64,000 nt of DNA from Pseudomonas baetica (GTDB lineage Bacteria; Pseudomonadota; Gammaproteobacteria; Pseudomonadales; Pseudomonadaceae): assembly GCF_002813455.1 (NCBI RefSeq), contig NZ_PHHE01000001.1:4894001-4958000 (forward strand). Reading direction: 5' to 3'. Positions 53,886-63,710 of this stretch are shown here, piece by piece; positions within the stretch are counted from its first letter, which is position 1, and each line of letters opens with the position of its first letter. Below the pieces are notes generated by a model. The model saw nothing but the letters and a program-made list of their open reading frames with translations. It made no database searches and was not told where the DNA came from. A program made the position numbers and the translations under genes.

Positions 53886-53904
53886 TTTGACGTTGCTTTT
53901 GATC

Positions 53905-54173
53905 TCCAGCCCCATTGGCAGGCCGAGCGGAGGTGTTCATCAGGGGGTAGGCGCGCAGCGCCGTGCGGCGCAGCCGCATTCATCGAGAGGAGGTGCAGCG
54001 AAGCAAACCGTAGGCGATGCCCCCGGATGGACACCGTAGCGAGGGAACACTGAGCCTCAGCGAAGTGCCGTACGCCGGGGCAAAGCCTTTTGGGTTACCT
54101 TTTCGGCGTTTGGAAAAGGTGACCCGCCGTCAGGGCGGAACCCTAAGCAGCCGTTACCGCAGAAACGGATATG
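53905..54173. repeat. Right inverted arm of the repeat island
   Basis: About 270 bp, intact. Reads GATCTCCAG ... GAGGTGCAGCGAAGCAAACC ... GTGACCCGCCGTCAGGGCGG ... ACGGATAT. It mirrors the left arm (51001-51057 plus 52418-52643) in order; the outermost 57 bp are almost identical, the inner part is diverged. Confidence 0.88.
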
Positions 54174-54194
54174 CCCCCAACCCCAACCCCAAAC

Positions 54195-54229
54195 AAAAAA
54201 GGCGCGATCCTCACGAATCACGCCTTTTT
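54195..54229. terminator. Intrinsic terminator after the PiT transporter gene
   Basis: AAAAAAGGCGCGAT / ATCACGCCTTTTT, stem with one mismatch. Works for the minus-strand pit gene through its A-run. Confidence 0.75.
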
Positions 54230-54245
54230 CATTTCCAGCTATCTA

Positions 54246-55721
54246 TCAACTACCCAGCGCCTTGGACGCCAGCCAGAACAACCCGGCCGACAGCGCAACA
54301 GTCGCCGGCAGGGTCAACACCCAGGCCAACAGAATGGTGCGAACCGTGCCACCCTGCAGGCCGCTTTTGTTGGCGACCATGGTGCCCGCCACGCCCGAAG
54401 ACAGAACGTGCGTAGTCGACACCGGCAGACTGAAGATGTTGGCCAGACCAATCAAACTGGCCGTCGTGATCTGCGCCGACATCCCCTGAGAATAGGTCAT
54501 GCCCTGCTTGCCGATCTTCTCGCCAATGGTCAGCACCACGCGTTTCCAGCCGACCATGGTGCCCAGACCCAAGGCCAGCGCGACCGCCAGAATCACCCAG
54601 AACGGGGCGTATTCGGTGGTGGTGGTCAGGTCTTTGCGCAGTTTGTCCAGGTCAGCCTTTTCACGGGCTTCGAGGCCAGGCAATTTGCCGACTTTCTTCG
54701 CGGTATCGTCCAGGCACAGCAGGTAGCGACGAACTTCTACGCGGCTTTCCGACGACAGCGAATGGTAGTCCGCAACACCTTTAAGGGTGTGGAGCAGGGC
54801 GGAGATGGTCGGTTCGGTCTGCTGCGGGTTGCAGCGGAATTTCTCCGGCAGGTCGCCTTCTACGCTCTTGCCCAGGGCGAGGAACTCGCCGAGGGAGTCG
54901 GCGTTGCGCTGGTAGAACTGGCTCAGGTGCAGCGTCGCGTCGCGGGTGCGTTCGATCTGGTAGGTCGTGCTGTTCAGGTCGAGTACGAACTGCGCAGGCA
55001 CGATACCGATCAGCACCAGCATGATCAGGCCGATGCCTTTCTGACCATCGTTGGAGCCGTGCACGAAGCTGACGGCCATGGCCGAAATCACCAGGACCAG
55101 GCGATTCCAGAACGGCGGGTGCTTCTTGTCGTCGATCTTGCGGCGCTGTTCCGGTGTCTTGTGCATCTTTGACAGCGGGCGCCACCATTTCAGGCCGATC
55201 AGCACCAGTGCGGCGATGAGGAAGCCAGCCATCGGCGAGAACACCAGCGAGGCGCCGATATCGATCGCTTTCTGCCAGTTCACACCGTCGGCCAACGGAA
55301 TATCGTTGATCAGGGCGTTAGCCAGGCCTACACCGAGGATCGAACCGATCAAGGTGTGGGAGCTGGACGCCGGGATGCCGAAGTACCAGGTGCCAAGATT
55401 CCAGGTGATTGCCGCGGCGAGCAATGAGAACACCATCGCCAGGCCATGGCCGGTGTTCACATTGATCAGCAGCTCAACCGGCAGCAAATGGACAATGGCA
55501 TATGCCACGCCAACGCCACCCAGCAGCACGCCGAGGAAATTGAACACACCGGAAAAGAACACCGCCAGGTGAGGCGGCATGGCTTTGGTGTAGATAACAG
55601 TGGCTACCGCGTTAGCGGTGTCATGAAATCCATTGATGAACTCGAAGGCGAGGACAAACGTCAGGGCGAGCAAGAGGCTCACAAGCACCCAAGCATCCAG
55701 TCCGCTGAATAAATCGATCAT
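54246..55721 (-). CDS. pit: PiT-family inorganic phosphate transporter
   Basis: A 491-residue inner membrane carrier. The repeated PiT signatures are present: FEFINGFHDTANAVATVIYT in the N-terminal half and SFVHGSNDGQKGIG in the C-terminal half, each with the Gly-x-x-Asp/Asn-x-x-(N/Q) core. A roughly 140-residue hydrophilic loop (about 250-385) separates the halves, as in PitA-type proteins. Imports metal-phosphate with protons. It ends the accessory island on its right side. Confidence 0.93.
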   Translation of the reverse strand: MIDLFSGLDAWVLVSLLLALTFVLAFEFINGFHDTANAVATVIYTKAMPPHLAVFFSGVFNFLGVLLGGVGVAYAIVHLLPVELLINVNTGHGLAMVFSLLAAAITWNLGTWYFGIPASSSHTLIGSILGVGLANALINDIPLADGVNWQKAIDIGASLVFSPMAGFLIAALVLIGLKWWRPLSKMHKTPEQRRKIDDKKHPPFWNRLVLVISAMAVSFVHGSNDGQKGIGLIMLVLIGIVPAQFVLDLNSTTYQIERTRDATLHLSQFYQRNADSLGEFLALGKSVEGDLPEKFRCNPQQTEPTISALLHTLKGVADYHSLSSESRVEVRRYLLCLDDTAKKVGKLPGLEAREKADLDKLRKDLTTTTEYAPFWVILAVALALGLGTMVGWKRVVLTIGEKIGKQGMTYSQGMSAQITTASLIGLANIFSLPVSTTHVLSSGVAGTMVANKSGLQGGTVRTILLAWVLTLPATVALSAGLFWLASKALGS

Positions 55722-56095
55722 GAAGGTTTTCTGACCCGGTCGTAAGGGGGCGCGATTATGCCAGAAAAGACTGGAAATCGATGCCCTCCCTGCTCATCAG
55801 TAACACTCTTATTCGATTTAATTTGTTGCAGTGCGTTAAAACCAAGGGGGGGGCAGGGTTTTTCAAGTAATTGATTTTGATATAAAAATTGTATTTCGAG
55901 CGGTCATTTTGTTGTCGCCTCACGGGCTCAAACGCTTGTCTGAAATATCTGTGAAACCTGTAGCGAGCTCCTTTTCGGCCGCAAAGCCGGGGAGATAGCT
56001 GCTGCCCGCGGGTAGCGGGCGCGCAAGGCATCGTTGATACACCGCGCTCGTAACCGGTGCGCACGCTGACCTTCGAAATAATCAAAACCCGTGGC
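55722..56095. other. AT-rich gap upstream of the phosphate transporter gene
   Basis: About 370 bp, with an AT-rich core (TTGATTTTGATATAAAAATTG near 55870). No gene or repeat recognised; presumably the pit promoter. Confidence 0.5.
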
Positions 56096-56296
56096 TCATG
56101 GCTCTTCGGCTTTGAGTTCCTTTTCGATCTTTTCAATTTCTTGTTTGAAGACCTGATCCTGAACGGTTGGGCGTTTGCGCCACGCCTTGCGTTCCGGTTC
56201 GGGTTGAGCGGCGTAGGTGGTGACTTCCCCGCCGTAAACTTCCTTGTAACGTTGTTCCTGGCGCTCAAGTTCTGCGCGCAGTTCGTCTTTCGTCAC
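56096..56296 (-). CDS. Small helical charged protein of unknown function
   Basis: A 66-residue protein starting at GTG (56296), with AGGT upstream. Sequence: [20 protein letters not shown], a short Pro/Gly-containing link, then a second charged helix ending in [14 protein letters not shown]. Two-helix coiled-coil appearance; no family recognised. The frame is open to 56425 but the upstream part reads poorly. Confidence 0.6.
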   Translation of the reverse strand: MTKDELRAELERQEQRYKEVYGGEVTTYAAQPEPERKAWRKRPTVQDQVFKQEIEKIEKELKAEEP

Positions 56297-56937
56297 AGTG
56301 CTACCTGTTTGAGTTGAGATAAATGTCTGGTGAAACGCACGGCAACGGATCGATTGATCGAGTCCACCGAGCGCCAACACCTGAACAGGCGTTGATGTAA
56401 TCGGCAGGGCGATCAAGACTTCCATGTTGCAGGCGGCTACGGCACCAGATTAAAACTGACGTAGCATCAGTTTCCTGTTTTTCAGCGAGCGCTGGCGTTG
56501 CAAGAGTCATTCGTCAGGCGCTGGCCTGGGCTGTCGGCGATGGACATCGCGTCAGTCGGTGGTATCACGGTGATTGAAAAACCGGGTGCCACTGAGGTGC
56601 ATTATAGCGGTCGATTCAGGAATGACTATCTTTGCCAAGTTAAAAACGGTTCTGGATGTGTGATCGTTTTGTTACTGACAACTTTTATCGGTAGTTGAAT
56701 GTGCGGGTGCAGATTTATTTGCCAGGCGTTCTGTTTTTGGCGTCATTTAGTCGAACAACTAAGGCGCGGATTGCGAAGTACGGCAAACCGTTCAAGCCGT
56801 TGCCTGGGTGATGCAGGGTCGATTGCGATTATCGGCCGATGGTTCGATAATCGCCCCATCATGCGGCCTCGGCTTTGATGCATCTTCACGCGAGCCGTTC
56901 GAGTCGCCACCGATCCGTGCCGGATAAAGGACCTGAA
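56297..56937. other. 640-bp gap upstream of pcaR
   Basis: Holds the PcaR-box-like palindrome at 56825. A 66-codon open frame (56498-56698) has no ribosome site or recognisable product. Otherwise I see nothing. Confidence 0.5.
56825..56853. promoter_or_regulatory. PcaR-box-like palindrome upstream of pcaR
   Basis: GCGATTATCG and its complement CGATAATCGC, 29 bp overall, about 85 bp before the pcaR start. TTCGATAATCGC matches the PcaR box of the P. putida pca promoters as I recall it; suggests autoregulation. Confidence 0.7.
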
Positions 56938-57780
56938 ATGAACGATCAAATGCGCAACTCTTTCACCTCCGTCGCGCCGCCGATTGTTGCCTCGCCGGCC
57001 AAGCGGATTCAGGCGCTGACTGGCGATCCGGACTTCATGACGTCGCTGGCCCGTGGTCTGGCGGTGGTGCAAGCTTTTCAGGAGCGCAAACGGCACCTCA
57101 CCATCGCCCAGATCAGCCACCGCACGGAAATCCCTCGCGCTGCCGTGCGCCGTTGCCTGCACACCTTGATCAAACTCGGCTACGCCACTACGGATGGCCG
57201 CACCTATTCGCTGCTACCGAAAGTGCTGACCCTGGGCCATGCCTATCTGTCGTCGACGCCGTTGGCGGTTTCCGCCCAGCCCTACCTCGACCGCATGAGC
57301 GAGCAACTGCATGAGGCCTGCAACATGGCCACGCTTGAAGGCGACGATATACTCTACATCGCCCGTTCGGCGACGACGCAACGCCTGATTTCGGTGGATC
57401 TGTCGGTGGGCGGGCGCCTGCCGGCCTATTGCACGTCGATGGGCCGCATTCTGCTGGCCGCGCTGGACGACACGACGCTGGGTGAATACCTCGACCACGC
57501 CGACCTGGTCGCCAAGACCAGCCGCACCCTTCACACCCCCGACGCGTTGCTCGAATGCTTGCAAGAAGTACGGCAGCAGGGCTGGTGCATCGTCGATCAG
57601 GAACTGGAACAAGGCCTGCGCTCGATTGCTGTGCCAGTCTACGACGCCTCGGGGCAAGTGGTGGCGGCGCTCAACGTGAGCACCCACGCCGGCCGCGTCA
57701 GTCGCACTGAGCTTGAGCAACGTTTTCTGCCAGGCCTGCTTAACGCCAGTCGCGACCTCAGCGCGCAGTTGTTTGCCTGA
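56938..57780 (+). CDS. pcaR: IclR-family regulator PcaR
   Basis: A 280-residue activator of the beta-ketoadipate pathway. N-terminal winged HTH: RGLAVVQAFQERKRHLTIAQ and RTEIPRAAVRRCLHTLIKLGY, then the IclR effector domain (MATLEGDDILYIARSAT, LPAYCTSMGRILLAAL, GWCIVDQELEQGLRSIAVPV, ALNVSTHAGR). PcaR responds to beta-ketoadipate in P. putida. Next to pcaK as expected. The start at MNDQMRN follows GGACCTGAA. Confidence 0.95.
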   Translation: MNDQMRNSFTSVAPPIVASPAKRIQALTGDPDFMTSLARGLAVVQAFQERKRHLTIAQISHRTEIPRAAVRRCLHTLIKLGYATTDGRTYSLLPKVLTLGHAYLSSTPLAVSAQPYLDRMSEQLHEACNMATLEGDDILYIARSATTQRLISVDLSVGGRLPAYCTSMGRILLAALDDTTLGEYLDHADLVAKTSRTLHTPDALLECLQEVRQQGWCIVDQELEQGLRSIAVPVYDASGQVVAALNVSTHAGRVSRTELEQRFLPGLLNASRDLSAQLFA

Positions 57781-57787
57781 TGAAGCT

Positions 57788-57820
57788 GTTCGATAAACGC
57801 ACAGTGTTGCGTTTATCGAA
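57788..57820. promoter_or_regulatory. PcaR-box-like palindrome upstream of pcaK
   Basis: GTTCGATAAACGCA and the mirror TGCGTTTATCGAA around a 5-bp centre, just after the pcaR stop and 254 bp before pcaK. A strong candidate site for PcaR. Confidence 0.75.
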
Positions 57821-58073
57821 TTGACGCTAAAACCCTCGAATCATTAATGTCGCGGCAGCGTCATACGGTGCTGACCGACGCGTCAGCCCGGACTGCCGAC
57901 TCCGATAATAATGACAAGAGGCAACTCCCCATGCGCCCGTTCCCCGAGTGTCGCCGCTTCCGCCCGTGTTGCCGGGTTAACTGCAGCATCTGATTGCAAC
58001 CTTCTATTCTTGTGCCCGTGCCGCTCTTTGGCCGGCCGCCGTTCGACTGCGTTTTTTGCGTGGAATAAAAATA

Positions 58074-59420
58074 ATGAACCAGCCTCAGTCTGCTGTAGGT
58101 CACTGCCTCGACGTGCAGTCCTTCATCAATGCCCAACCGATCTCGCGCTATCAGTGGCGGGTGGTGATCCTGTGTTTTCTGATTGTGTTCCTCGATGGCC
58201 TCGACACGGCGGCCATGGGGTTCATTGCCCCGGCATTGTCACAAGACTGGGGCATCGACCGCGCCAGTCTCGGCCCGGTGATGAGTGCCGCGCTGATCGG
58301 TATGGTCTTCGGCGCACTCGGTTCCGGGCCTTTGGCTGACCGCTTCGGGCGCAAAGTCGTGTTGGTGGGCGCGGTGTTGCTGTTCGGAGCTTTCAGTCTG
58401 GCCTCGGCATACAGCACCAATGTCGAACAACTGCTGGTGCTGCGTTTCCTGACGGGGCTGGGTCTGGGCGCGGGCATGCCGAACGCAACCACGCTGCTCT
58501 CGGAATACACCCCGGAGCGCAAGAAGTCGCTGCTGGTGACCAGCATGTTCTGCGGCTTCAACCTGGGCATGGCCGGTGGCGGGTTCATTTCCGCCAAGCT
58601 GATTCCGGCGTTCGGCTGGCACAGCCTGTTGCTGATCGGCGGGATTCTGCCGTTGATCCTCGCCGTGGTGCTGCTGTTCTGGCTGCCGGAATCGGCGCGT
58701 TACCTGGTCGTGCGTAACCGCGGCACCGACAAGATTCGCAAGACGCTGGCGCCGATCGATCCGGCCGTCATCGCCCAGGCTGCGAGTTTCAGCGTGCCGG
58801 AACAGAAAACCGTCAAGGCACGCAACGTGTTCGCGGTGATTTTCTCCGGTACTTACAGCACCGGCACGTTGCTGCTGTGGCTGACCTACTTCATGGGCCT
58901 GGTGATCGTGTACCTGCTGACCAGTTGGTTGCCGACGCTCATGCGTGACAGCGGTGCGAGCATGGAGCAGTCGGCTTTCATTGGCGCGCTGTTTCAGTTT
59001 GGCGGCGTGTTGAGTGCGGTCGGTGTGGGATGGGCGATGGATCGCTTCAATCCGCACAAGGTCATCGGCATTTTCTACCTGCTGGCCGGGGTGTTTGCCT
59101 ACGCGGTGGGCCAGAGCCTGGGCAACATCACATTGCTGGCGACCTTGGTGCTGGTGGCGGGGATGTGCGTGAACGGTGCGCAATCGGCGATGCCGTCCTT
59201 GGCGGCGCGGTTTTATCCGACGCAGGGCCGGGCGACCGGTGTGTCCTGGATGCTGGGGATTGGCCGCTTCGGCGCGATTCTCGGCGCGTGGATGGGCGCG
59301 ACGCTGTTGGGGCTGGGCTGGAATTTCGAGCAGGTACTGACGGCATTGGTGATTCCTGCGGCATTGGCGACCACGGCGGTGTTGATCAAGGGCATGGTCA
59401 GCCATGCGGATGCGACGTGA
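58074..59420 (+). CDS. pcaK: 4-hydroxybenzoate/protocatechuate transporter PcaK
   Basis: A 448-residue AAHS-family MFS carrier with 12 helices. Signatures: DGLDTAAMGFIAPAL in helix 1 (DGxD motif needed for aromatic acid transport), GPLADRFGRKVVLVG (motif A) and GRFGAILGAW. In P. putida PcaK imports 4-hydroxybenzoate and takes part in chemotaxis. Start at MNQPQS; upstream frame extends six codons without SD. Confidence 0.92.
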   Translation: MNQPQSAVGHCLDVQSFINAQPISRYQWRVVILCFLIVFLDGLDTAAMGFIAPALSQDWGIDRASLGPVMSAALIGMVFGALGSGPLADRFGRKVVLVGAVLLFGAFSLASAYSTNVEQLLVLRFLTGLGLGAGMPNATTLLSEYTPERKKSLLVTSMFCGFNLGMAGGGFISAKLIPAFGWHSLLLIGGILPLILAVVLLFWLPESARYLVVRNRGTDKIRKTLAPIDPAVIAQAASFSVPEQKTVKARNVFAVIFSGTYSTGTLLLWLTYFMGLVIVYLLTSWLPTLMRDSGASMEQSAFIGALFQFGGVLSAVGVGWAMDRFNPHKVIGIFYLLAGVFAYAVGQSLGNITLLATLVLVAGMCVNGAQSAMPSLAARFYPTQGRATGVSWMLGIGRFGAILGAWMGATLLGLGWNFEQVLTALVIPAALATTAVLIKGMVSHADAT

Positions 59421-59455
59421 CGCATTCTTGATTGTTTGTCGAGTTTGCGGGCCTC

Positions 59456-59520
59456 TTCGCGAGCAGGCTCGCTCCCACAAGTGCGACGTGACTTCTGTGG
59501 GAGCGAGCCTGCTCGCGAAG
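59456..59520. repeat. Inverted REP pair (REPIN)
   Basis: Reverse REP at 59456 and forward REP ending at 59520, GCGAGC/GCTCGC stems, 18-bp centre, between pcaK and the pcaF promoter. Confidence 0.9.
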
Positions 59521-59554
59521 CTTTTGCCGTTGATTGTCAGGCTGATAACAATGC

Positions 59555-59586
59555 GTTCGATAAACGAACGCTCAGTCGATTATCGG
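59555..59586. promoter_or_regulatory. PcaR-box-like sequence upstream of pcaF
   Basis: GTTCGATAAACGAAC followed by GTCGATTATCGGA, about 73 bp before pcaF. Resembles the boxes at 56825 and 57788; two half sites with imperfect symmetry. Confidence 0.7.
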
Positions 59587-59658
59587 ATTGTCTGGCAAAT
59601 TTCAGCGGCTTAACCTGCAGTGAACCGCCGCGGCCCACGGCCAGGCACCTGGAGAAGC

Positions 59659-60864
59659 ATGATGCGTGAAGTTTTTATCTGTGACGCGATTCGTACCCCT
59701 ATCGGCCGTTTCGGTGGTGGTTTGTCTACCGTTCGCGCCGATGATCTGGCCGCCGTGCCGATCAAGGCACTGATGGAGCGCAACCCGTCGGTGGACTGGA
59801 GTGCCATCGACGAGGTGTTCCTCGGCTGCGCCAACCAGGCCGGCGAAGATAACCGCAACGTTGCGCGCATGGCGCTGCTGCTGGCCGGCCTGCCGGAAAC
59901 CGTACCCGGCGTGACCCTCAATCGCCTCTGCGCTTCGGGGATGGATGCGATCGGCACAGCGTTTCGCGCCATCGCCAGCGGCGAGATGGAGCTGGCGATT
60001 GCCGGCGGCGTCGAGTCGATGTCCCGCGCACCGTTCGTGATGGGCAAGGCCGATGCGGCGTTCTCGCGCAACATGAAACTGGAAGACACCACCATTGGCT
60101 GGCGTTTCATCAATCCGTTGATGAAGGCGCAGTACGGCGTCGATGCGATGCCGCAGACCGCCGACAACGTCGCTGACGATTACGAAATTTCCCGCGAGGA
60201 TCAGGACGCTTTCGCACTGCGCAGTCAGCAACGCACTGCCGCCGCGCAAGCCGCCGGCTACTTCGCTGAAGAAATCGTCGAAGTACGGATCGCCCACAAA
60301 AAGGGCGAAACCGTGGTCAGCCAGGATGAACACCCGCGCGCCGACACCACAATCGAAGCCCTGAGCAAACTGAAACCGGTCAACGGCGCGGACAAAACCG
60401 TCACTGCTGGCAACGCCTCGGGTGTTAACGACGGCGCCGCTGCGTTGATTCTGGCCTGCGCCGAAGCGGTGAAGAAACACGGCCTGACTGCCCGCGCCAA
60501 AGTGCTGGGCATGGCCAGTGCCGGCGTCGCACCACGAGTGATGGGCATCGGCCCGGTGCCAGCGGTGCGCAAACTCACCGAACGCCTCGGTGTCGCGGTC
60601 AGCGATTTCGACGTGATCGAACTCAACGAAGCGTTCGCCAGCCAAGGCCTGGCAGTGCTGCGCGAACTGGGACTGGCGGATGACGCCGCTCAGGTCAACC
60701 CGAACGGCGGCGCGATTGCCTTGGGCCATCCGTTGGGCATGAGCGGTGCGCGCCTGGTGCTGACCGCGCTGCATCATTTGGAAAAGACCGGCGGCAAGAC
60801 AGGTCTTGCGACCATGTGCGTCGGTGTCGGCCAGGGTCTGGCCCTGGCCATCGAACGCGTCTGA
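59659..60864 (+). CDS. pcaF: Beta-ketoadipyl-CoA thiolase PcaF
   Basis: A 401-residue thiolase that splits beta-ketoadipyl-CoA into succinyl-CoA and acetyl-CoA. Active-site Cys in [11 protein letters not shown] (about 90), His in [16 protein letters not shown], second Cys in TMCVGVGQG. Length fits. GGAG lies five bases before the first of two adjacent ATG codons; translation may start at either. Confidence 0.95.
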   Translation: MMREVFICDAIRTPIGRFGGGLSTVRADDLAAVPIKALMERNPSVDWSAIDEVFLGCANQAGEDNRNVARMALLLAGLPETVPGVTLNRLCASGMDAIGTAFRAIASGEMELAIAGGVESMSRAPFVMGKADAAFSRNMKLEDTTIGWRFINPLMKAQYGVDAMPQTADNVADDYEISREDQDAFALRSQQRTAAAQAAGYFAEEIVEVRIAHKKGETVVSQDEHPRADTTIEALSKLKPVNGADKTVTAGNASGVNDGAAALILACAEAVKKHGLTARAKVLGMASAGVAPRVMGIGPVPAVRKLTERLGVAVSDFDVIELNEAFASQGLAVLRELGLADDAAQVNPNGGAIALGHPLGMSGARLVLTALHHLEKTGGKTGLATMCVGVGQGLALAIERV

Positions 60865-60899
60865 CGACAGCTGCACGAATAAGAACTGAGGAAAGCGAA

Positions 60900-61604
60900 A
60901 TGACTGACAAGCCTGGTTACCGTCGTCCGCAGGAAGGCACCCAGCCTGAGTACCTGCACCCGACGTATCAATCGACCAATTTGCGCTCACCATCCAAGCC
61001 TTTGGTGTTTCTGCCCCACTCGCTGTCGGAAATCACCGGGCCGACCATCGGCGCCGAGCGAGTGGACGACAAGGACAACGACCTGACCGCCCAGCATGAC
61101 GGCGAACCACAGGGCGAGCGGATCATCATCCACGGCCGTGTGCTCGACGAAAACGGCTTGCCGGTGCCGGGGATTCTTGTAGAAATCTGGCAGGCCAACG
61201 CCGCCGGCCGCTACAACCACCCGCGCGACCTGCATGACGCGCCGCTGGACCCGAACTTCACCGGTACTGGCCGCACCGTGACCGACGCCGACGGCTGGTA
61301 TCAGTTCCAGACCATCAAGCCCGGCGCCTATCCGTGGGGCAACCACCACAATGCGTGGCGCCCGGCGCACATCCATTTCTCGCTGTTCGGGCCGAGCATC
61401 CTCACCCGCTTGGTGACGCAGATGTATTTCCCCGGCGACCCGTTGCTGGCCTACGACCCGATCTACAACTGCGTGCCGGACACGTCGGCCAAGGAACGCC
61501 TGATCGCCCGTTTCGATCTGGAAAAAACCATTCCGTCCTACGCCCTCGGATACCGCTGGGACATCGTGCTGCGCGGCCGTGATGCCACGCCGATGGAGAA
61601 ATAA
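60900..61604 (+). CDS. pcaH: Protocatechuate 3,4-dioxygenase beta subunit
   Basis: A 234-residue intradiol dioxygenase subunit that carries the non-haem Fe(III). Ligands visible: Tyr in AAGRYNHPRD, Tyr in PGAYPWGN and the two His in RPAHIHFSL, corresponding to Tyr408, Tyr447, His460 and His462 of the Pseudomonas enzyme. With PcaG it cleaves protocatechuate to beta-carboxy-cis,cis-muconate. GAGGAAAG precedes ATG; 35 bp after pcaF, so probably the same operon. Confidence 0.96.
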   Translation: MTDKPGYRRPQEGTQPEYLHPTYQSTNLRSPSKPLVFLPHSLSEITGPTIGAERVDDKDNDLTAQHDGEPQGERIIIHGRVLDENGLPVPGILVEIWQANAAGRYNHPRDLHDAPLDPNFTGTGRTVTDADGWYQFQTIKPGAYPWGNHHNAWRPAHIHFSLFGPSILTRLVTQMYFPGDPLLAYDPIYNCVPDTSAKERLIARFDLEKTIPSYALGYRWDIVLRGRDATPMEK

Positions 61605-61605
61605 G

Positions 61606-62172
61606 ATGACCCTGAATGCGACCACATCCCACACCGTCGGGCCGTATTACCACATCGGCCTGACCTGGCTGAACCGCGAGAACCTCGCCACTGAGTTGAC
61701 TTTGGGCGAGCGCGTGGCGATCACCGGGCAAGTGGTGGATGGCAATGGCGATGTCGTCAACGACGCCATGCTGGAAGTCTGGCAAGCCAACGCGGCGGGC
61801 AAGTACGACCATCCGGAAGACGAACAGGACAAACCGCTGGACCCGCATTTCGAAGGTTTCGGCCGAGTACCGGTGGATGCCGAAGGGCGTTTCCGTTTCA
61901 CCACGATCAAACCGGGCACGGTCGAGGGTTTGAAGGGCTCGACCCAGGCACCGCATCTGGTGGTGCTGGTGTTTGCGCGCGGGTTGGTGAAGCACTTGCT
62001 GACGCGGATTTACTTTGAAGGTGATCCGGCGAACGTGAGTGATCCGCTGCTGGAATGTGTACCGGCCGAGCGCCGCGCGACGTTGCTGGCCAAGCCGGAT
62101 GCGTCGGGGGGGTACCAGTGGAATGTGATTTTGCAGGGCACTGACGCCGAGACCGTGTTCTTCGATTACTGA
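61606..62172 (+). CDS. pcaG: Protocatechuate 3,4-dioxygenase alpha subunit
   Basis: A 188-residue paralogue of PcaH without the iron ligands: the Tyr of AAGKYDHPED is kept but the HIHF pair is replaced by APHLVVLVF. N-terminal TTSHTVGPYYHIGL is the usual PcaG start. One base separates it from the pcaH stop, so the subunits are coupled. Confidence 0.96.
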   Translation: MTLNATTSHTVGPYYHIGLTWLNRENLATELTLGERVAITGQVVDGNGDVVNDAMLEVWQANAAGKYDHPEDEQDKPLDPHFEGFGRVPVDAEGRFRFTTIKPGTVEGLKGSTQAPHLVVLVFARGLVKHLLTRIYFEGDPANVSDPLLECVPAERRATLLAKPDASGGYQWNVILQGTDAETVFFDY

Positions 62173-62190
62173 GGAACACCACCAATCACC

Positions 62191-62280
62191 TGTGGGAGCG
62201 GGCTTGCTCGCGAAAGCGGAGGGTCAGCCAACATAAATGTCGTCTGACACTCCCTCTTCGCGAGCAGGCTCGCTCCCACA
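62191..62280. repeat. Mixed inverted REP pair
   Basis: Forward REP with GCGGGC/GCTCGC stem at 62191 and reverse REP with GCGAGC/GCTCGC stem ending at 62280; the two arms belong to different stem types. Separates pcaG from pcaT. Confidence 0.88.
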
Positions 62281-62368
62281 GGTGAGAACTCTGTTGCAGA
62301 TGGAACTGTGGAACGGGACTGTTGCAAAGTGTGTCTAGACTCTCACAGTCCCTATTGAGTGAAAAACA

Positions 62369-63664
62369 ATGACAACCACCACATCCCATTACACCGGTGA
62401 GGAGCGCAGCAAGCGTATCTTTGCCATTGTCGGCGCCTCGTCCGGCAACCTGGTCGAATGGTTCGACTTCTACGTCTACGCCTTTTGCGCGATCTATTTT
62501 GCCCCGGCGTTTTTCCCCTCCGATAACCCCACGGTGCAACTGGTCAACACGGCGGGCGTGTTCGCCGCCGGTTTCCTGATGCGTCCTATCGGCGGTTGGA
62601 TCTTCGGGCGTCTGGCGGACAAGAAGGGCCGCAAGGCCTCGATGCTGATCTCGATTCTGATGATGTGCTTTGGCTCATTGCTCATCGCCTGTCTGCCGAC
62701 CTACAAGGACATCGGCGTCTGGGCGCCAGTCTTGTTGTTGTTCGCGCGCCTGTTGCAAGGTCTGTCGGTGGGTGGCGAGTACGGCACCACCGCGACCTAC
62801 ATGAGCGAAGTCGCGCTCAAGGGCCAGCGCGGTTTCTTCGCCTCGTTCCAGTACGTGACGTTGATTGGCGGGCAATTGCTGGCGGTGTCCCTGGTGGTGG
62901 TGCTTCAGCAGTTCCTTACCGAAGACGATCTGCGTGCCTACGGCTGGCGGATTCCGTTTGTGGTGGGGGCAGTGGCGGCGTTGATTTCGCTGTTCCTGCG
63001 TCGTTCGCTGAAAGAAACCACCAGCAAGGAGATGCGCGAGAACAAGGACGCCGGCAGCATCCGTGCGCTGTTTCGCGATCACAAAGCCGCGTTTATCACC
63101 GTGCTGGGTTATACCGCCGGTGGCTCGCTGATTTTCTACACCTTCACCACGTACATGCAGAAGTACCTGGTGAACACCGCCGGCATGCACGCCAAGACCG
63201 CCAGTTACATCATGACCGGCGCGCTGTTCTTATATATGTGCATGCAACCGCTGTTCGGCATGCTCGCCGACAAGATTGGCCGACGTAACTCGATGCTCTG
63301 GTTCGGCGGGCTCGGTACGCTGTTCACCGTGCCGATCCTGCTCAGCCTCAAAGGCGTCAGCAGTCCGCTCCTGGCTTTTGTGCTGATCACCGTGGCGCTG
63401 GCGATTGTCAGTTTCTACACCTCGATCAGCGGCCTGGTGAAAGCCGAAATGTTCCCGCCGGAAGTCCGCGCCCTTGGCGTGGGCCTGGCTTATGCGGTGG
63501 CCAACGCGATCTTCGGTGGCTCGGCGGAATTCGTTGCCCTGAGTCTGAAGGCTGGCGGCATGGAAAACGCTTTCTACTGGTACGTCACGGCGATGATGGC
63601 GGTGGCCTTCCTGTTCAGTCTGCGTCTGCCCAAGCAGGCGAAGTATTTGCACCACGATCTGTAA
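62369..63664 (+). CDS. pcaT: MFS dicarboxylate permease PcaT
   Basis: A 431-residue MHS-type MFS carrier: [22 protein letters not shown] in helix 1, [17 protein letters not shown] (motif A), [21 protein letters not shown]. Close to alpha-ketoglutarate permease; the position between pcaF/HG and pcaB supports PcaT, the beta-ketoadipate importer of P. putida. Substrate from context only. Confidence 0.88.
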   Translation: MTTTTSHYTGEERSKRIFAIVGASSGNLVEWFDFYVYAFCAIYFAPAFFPSDNPTVQLVNTAGVFAAGFLMRPIGGWIFGRLADKKGRKASMLISILMMCFGSLLIACLPTYKDIGVWAPVLLLFARLLQGLSVGGEYGTTATYMSEVALKGQRGFFASFQYVTLIGGQLLAVSLVVVLQQFLTEDDLRAYGWRIPFVVGAVAALISLFLRRSLKETTSKEMRENKDAGSIRALFRDHKAAFITVLGYTAGGSLIFYTFTTYMQKYLVNTAGMHAKTASYIMTGALFLYMCMQPLFGMLADKIGRRNSMLWFGGLGTLFTVPILLSLKGVSSPLLAFVLITVALAIVSFYTSISGLVKAEMFPPEVRALGVGLAYAVANAIFGGSAEFVALSLKAGGMENAFYWYVTAMMAVAFLFSLRLPKQAKYLHHDL

Positions 63665-63672
63665 ACCAATGT

Positions 63673-63695
63673 GCGCGGGCCGCCATGGCCCGCGC
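63673..63695 (+). other. Hairpin between pcaT and pcaB
   Basis: GCGCGGGCC / GGCCCGCGC with a five-base loop and no T-run, so an mRNA processing or stabilising element rather than a terminator. Confidence 0.5.
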
Positions 63696-63710
63696 CGGCA
63701 AGGACTGTTT

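Noticed and set aside
52601..54034. 477-codon open frame on the minus strand over the same array
   Set aside because: Same reason: repeat translation; the ends lie in the inverted arms.
53990..54415. Open frame in the right arm reading into the pit terminator
   Set aside because: Such frames recur with the repeat arms and lack a ribosome site; treated as repeat translation.
56498..56698. 66-codon open frame upstream of pcaR
   Set aside because: No ribosome site, no recognisable product and it lies in regulatory DNA.
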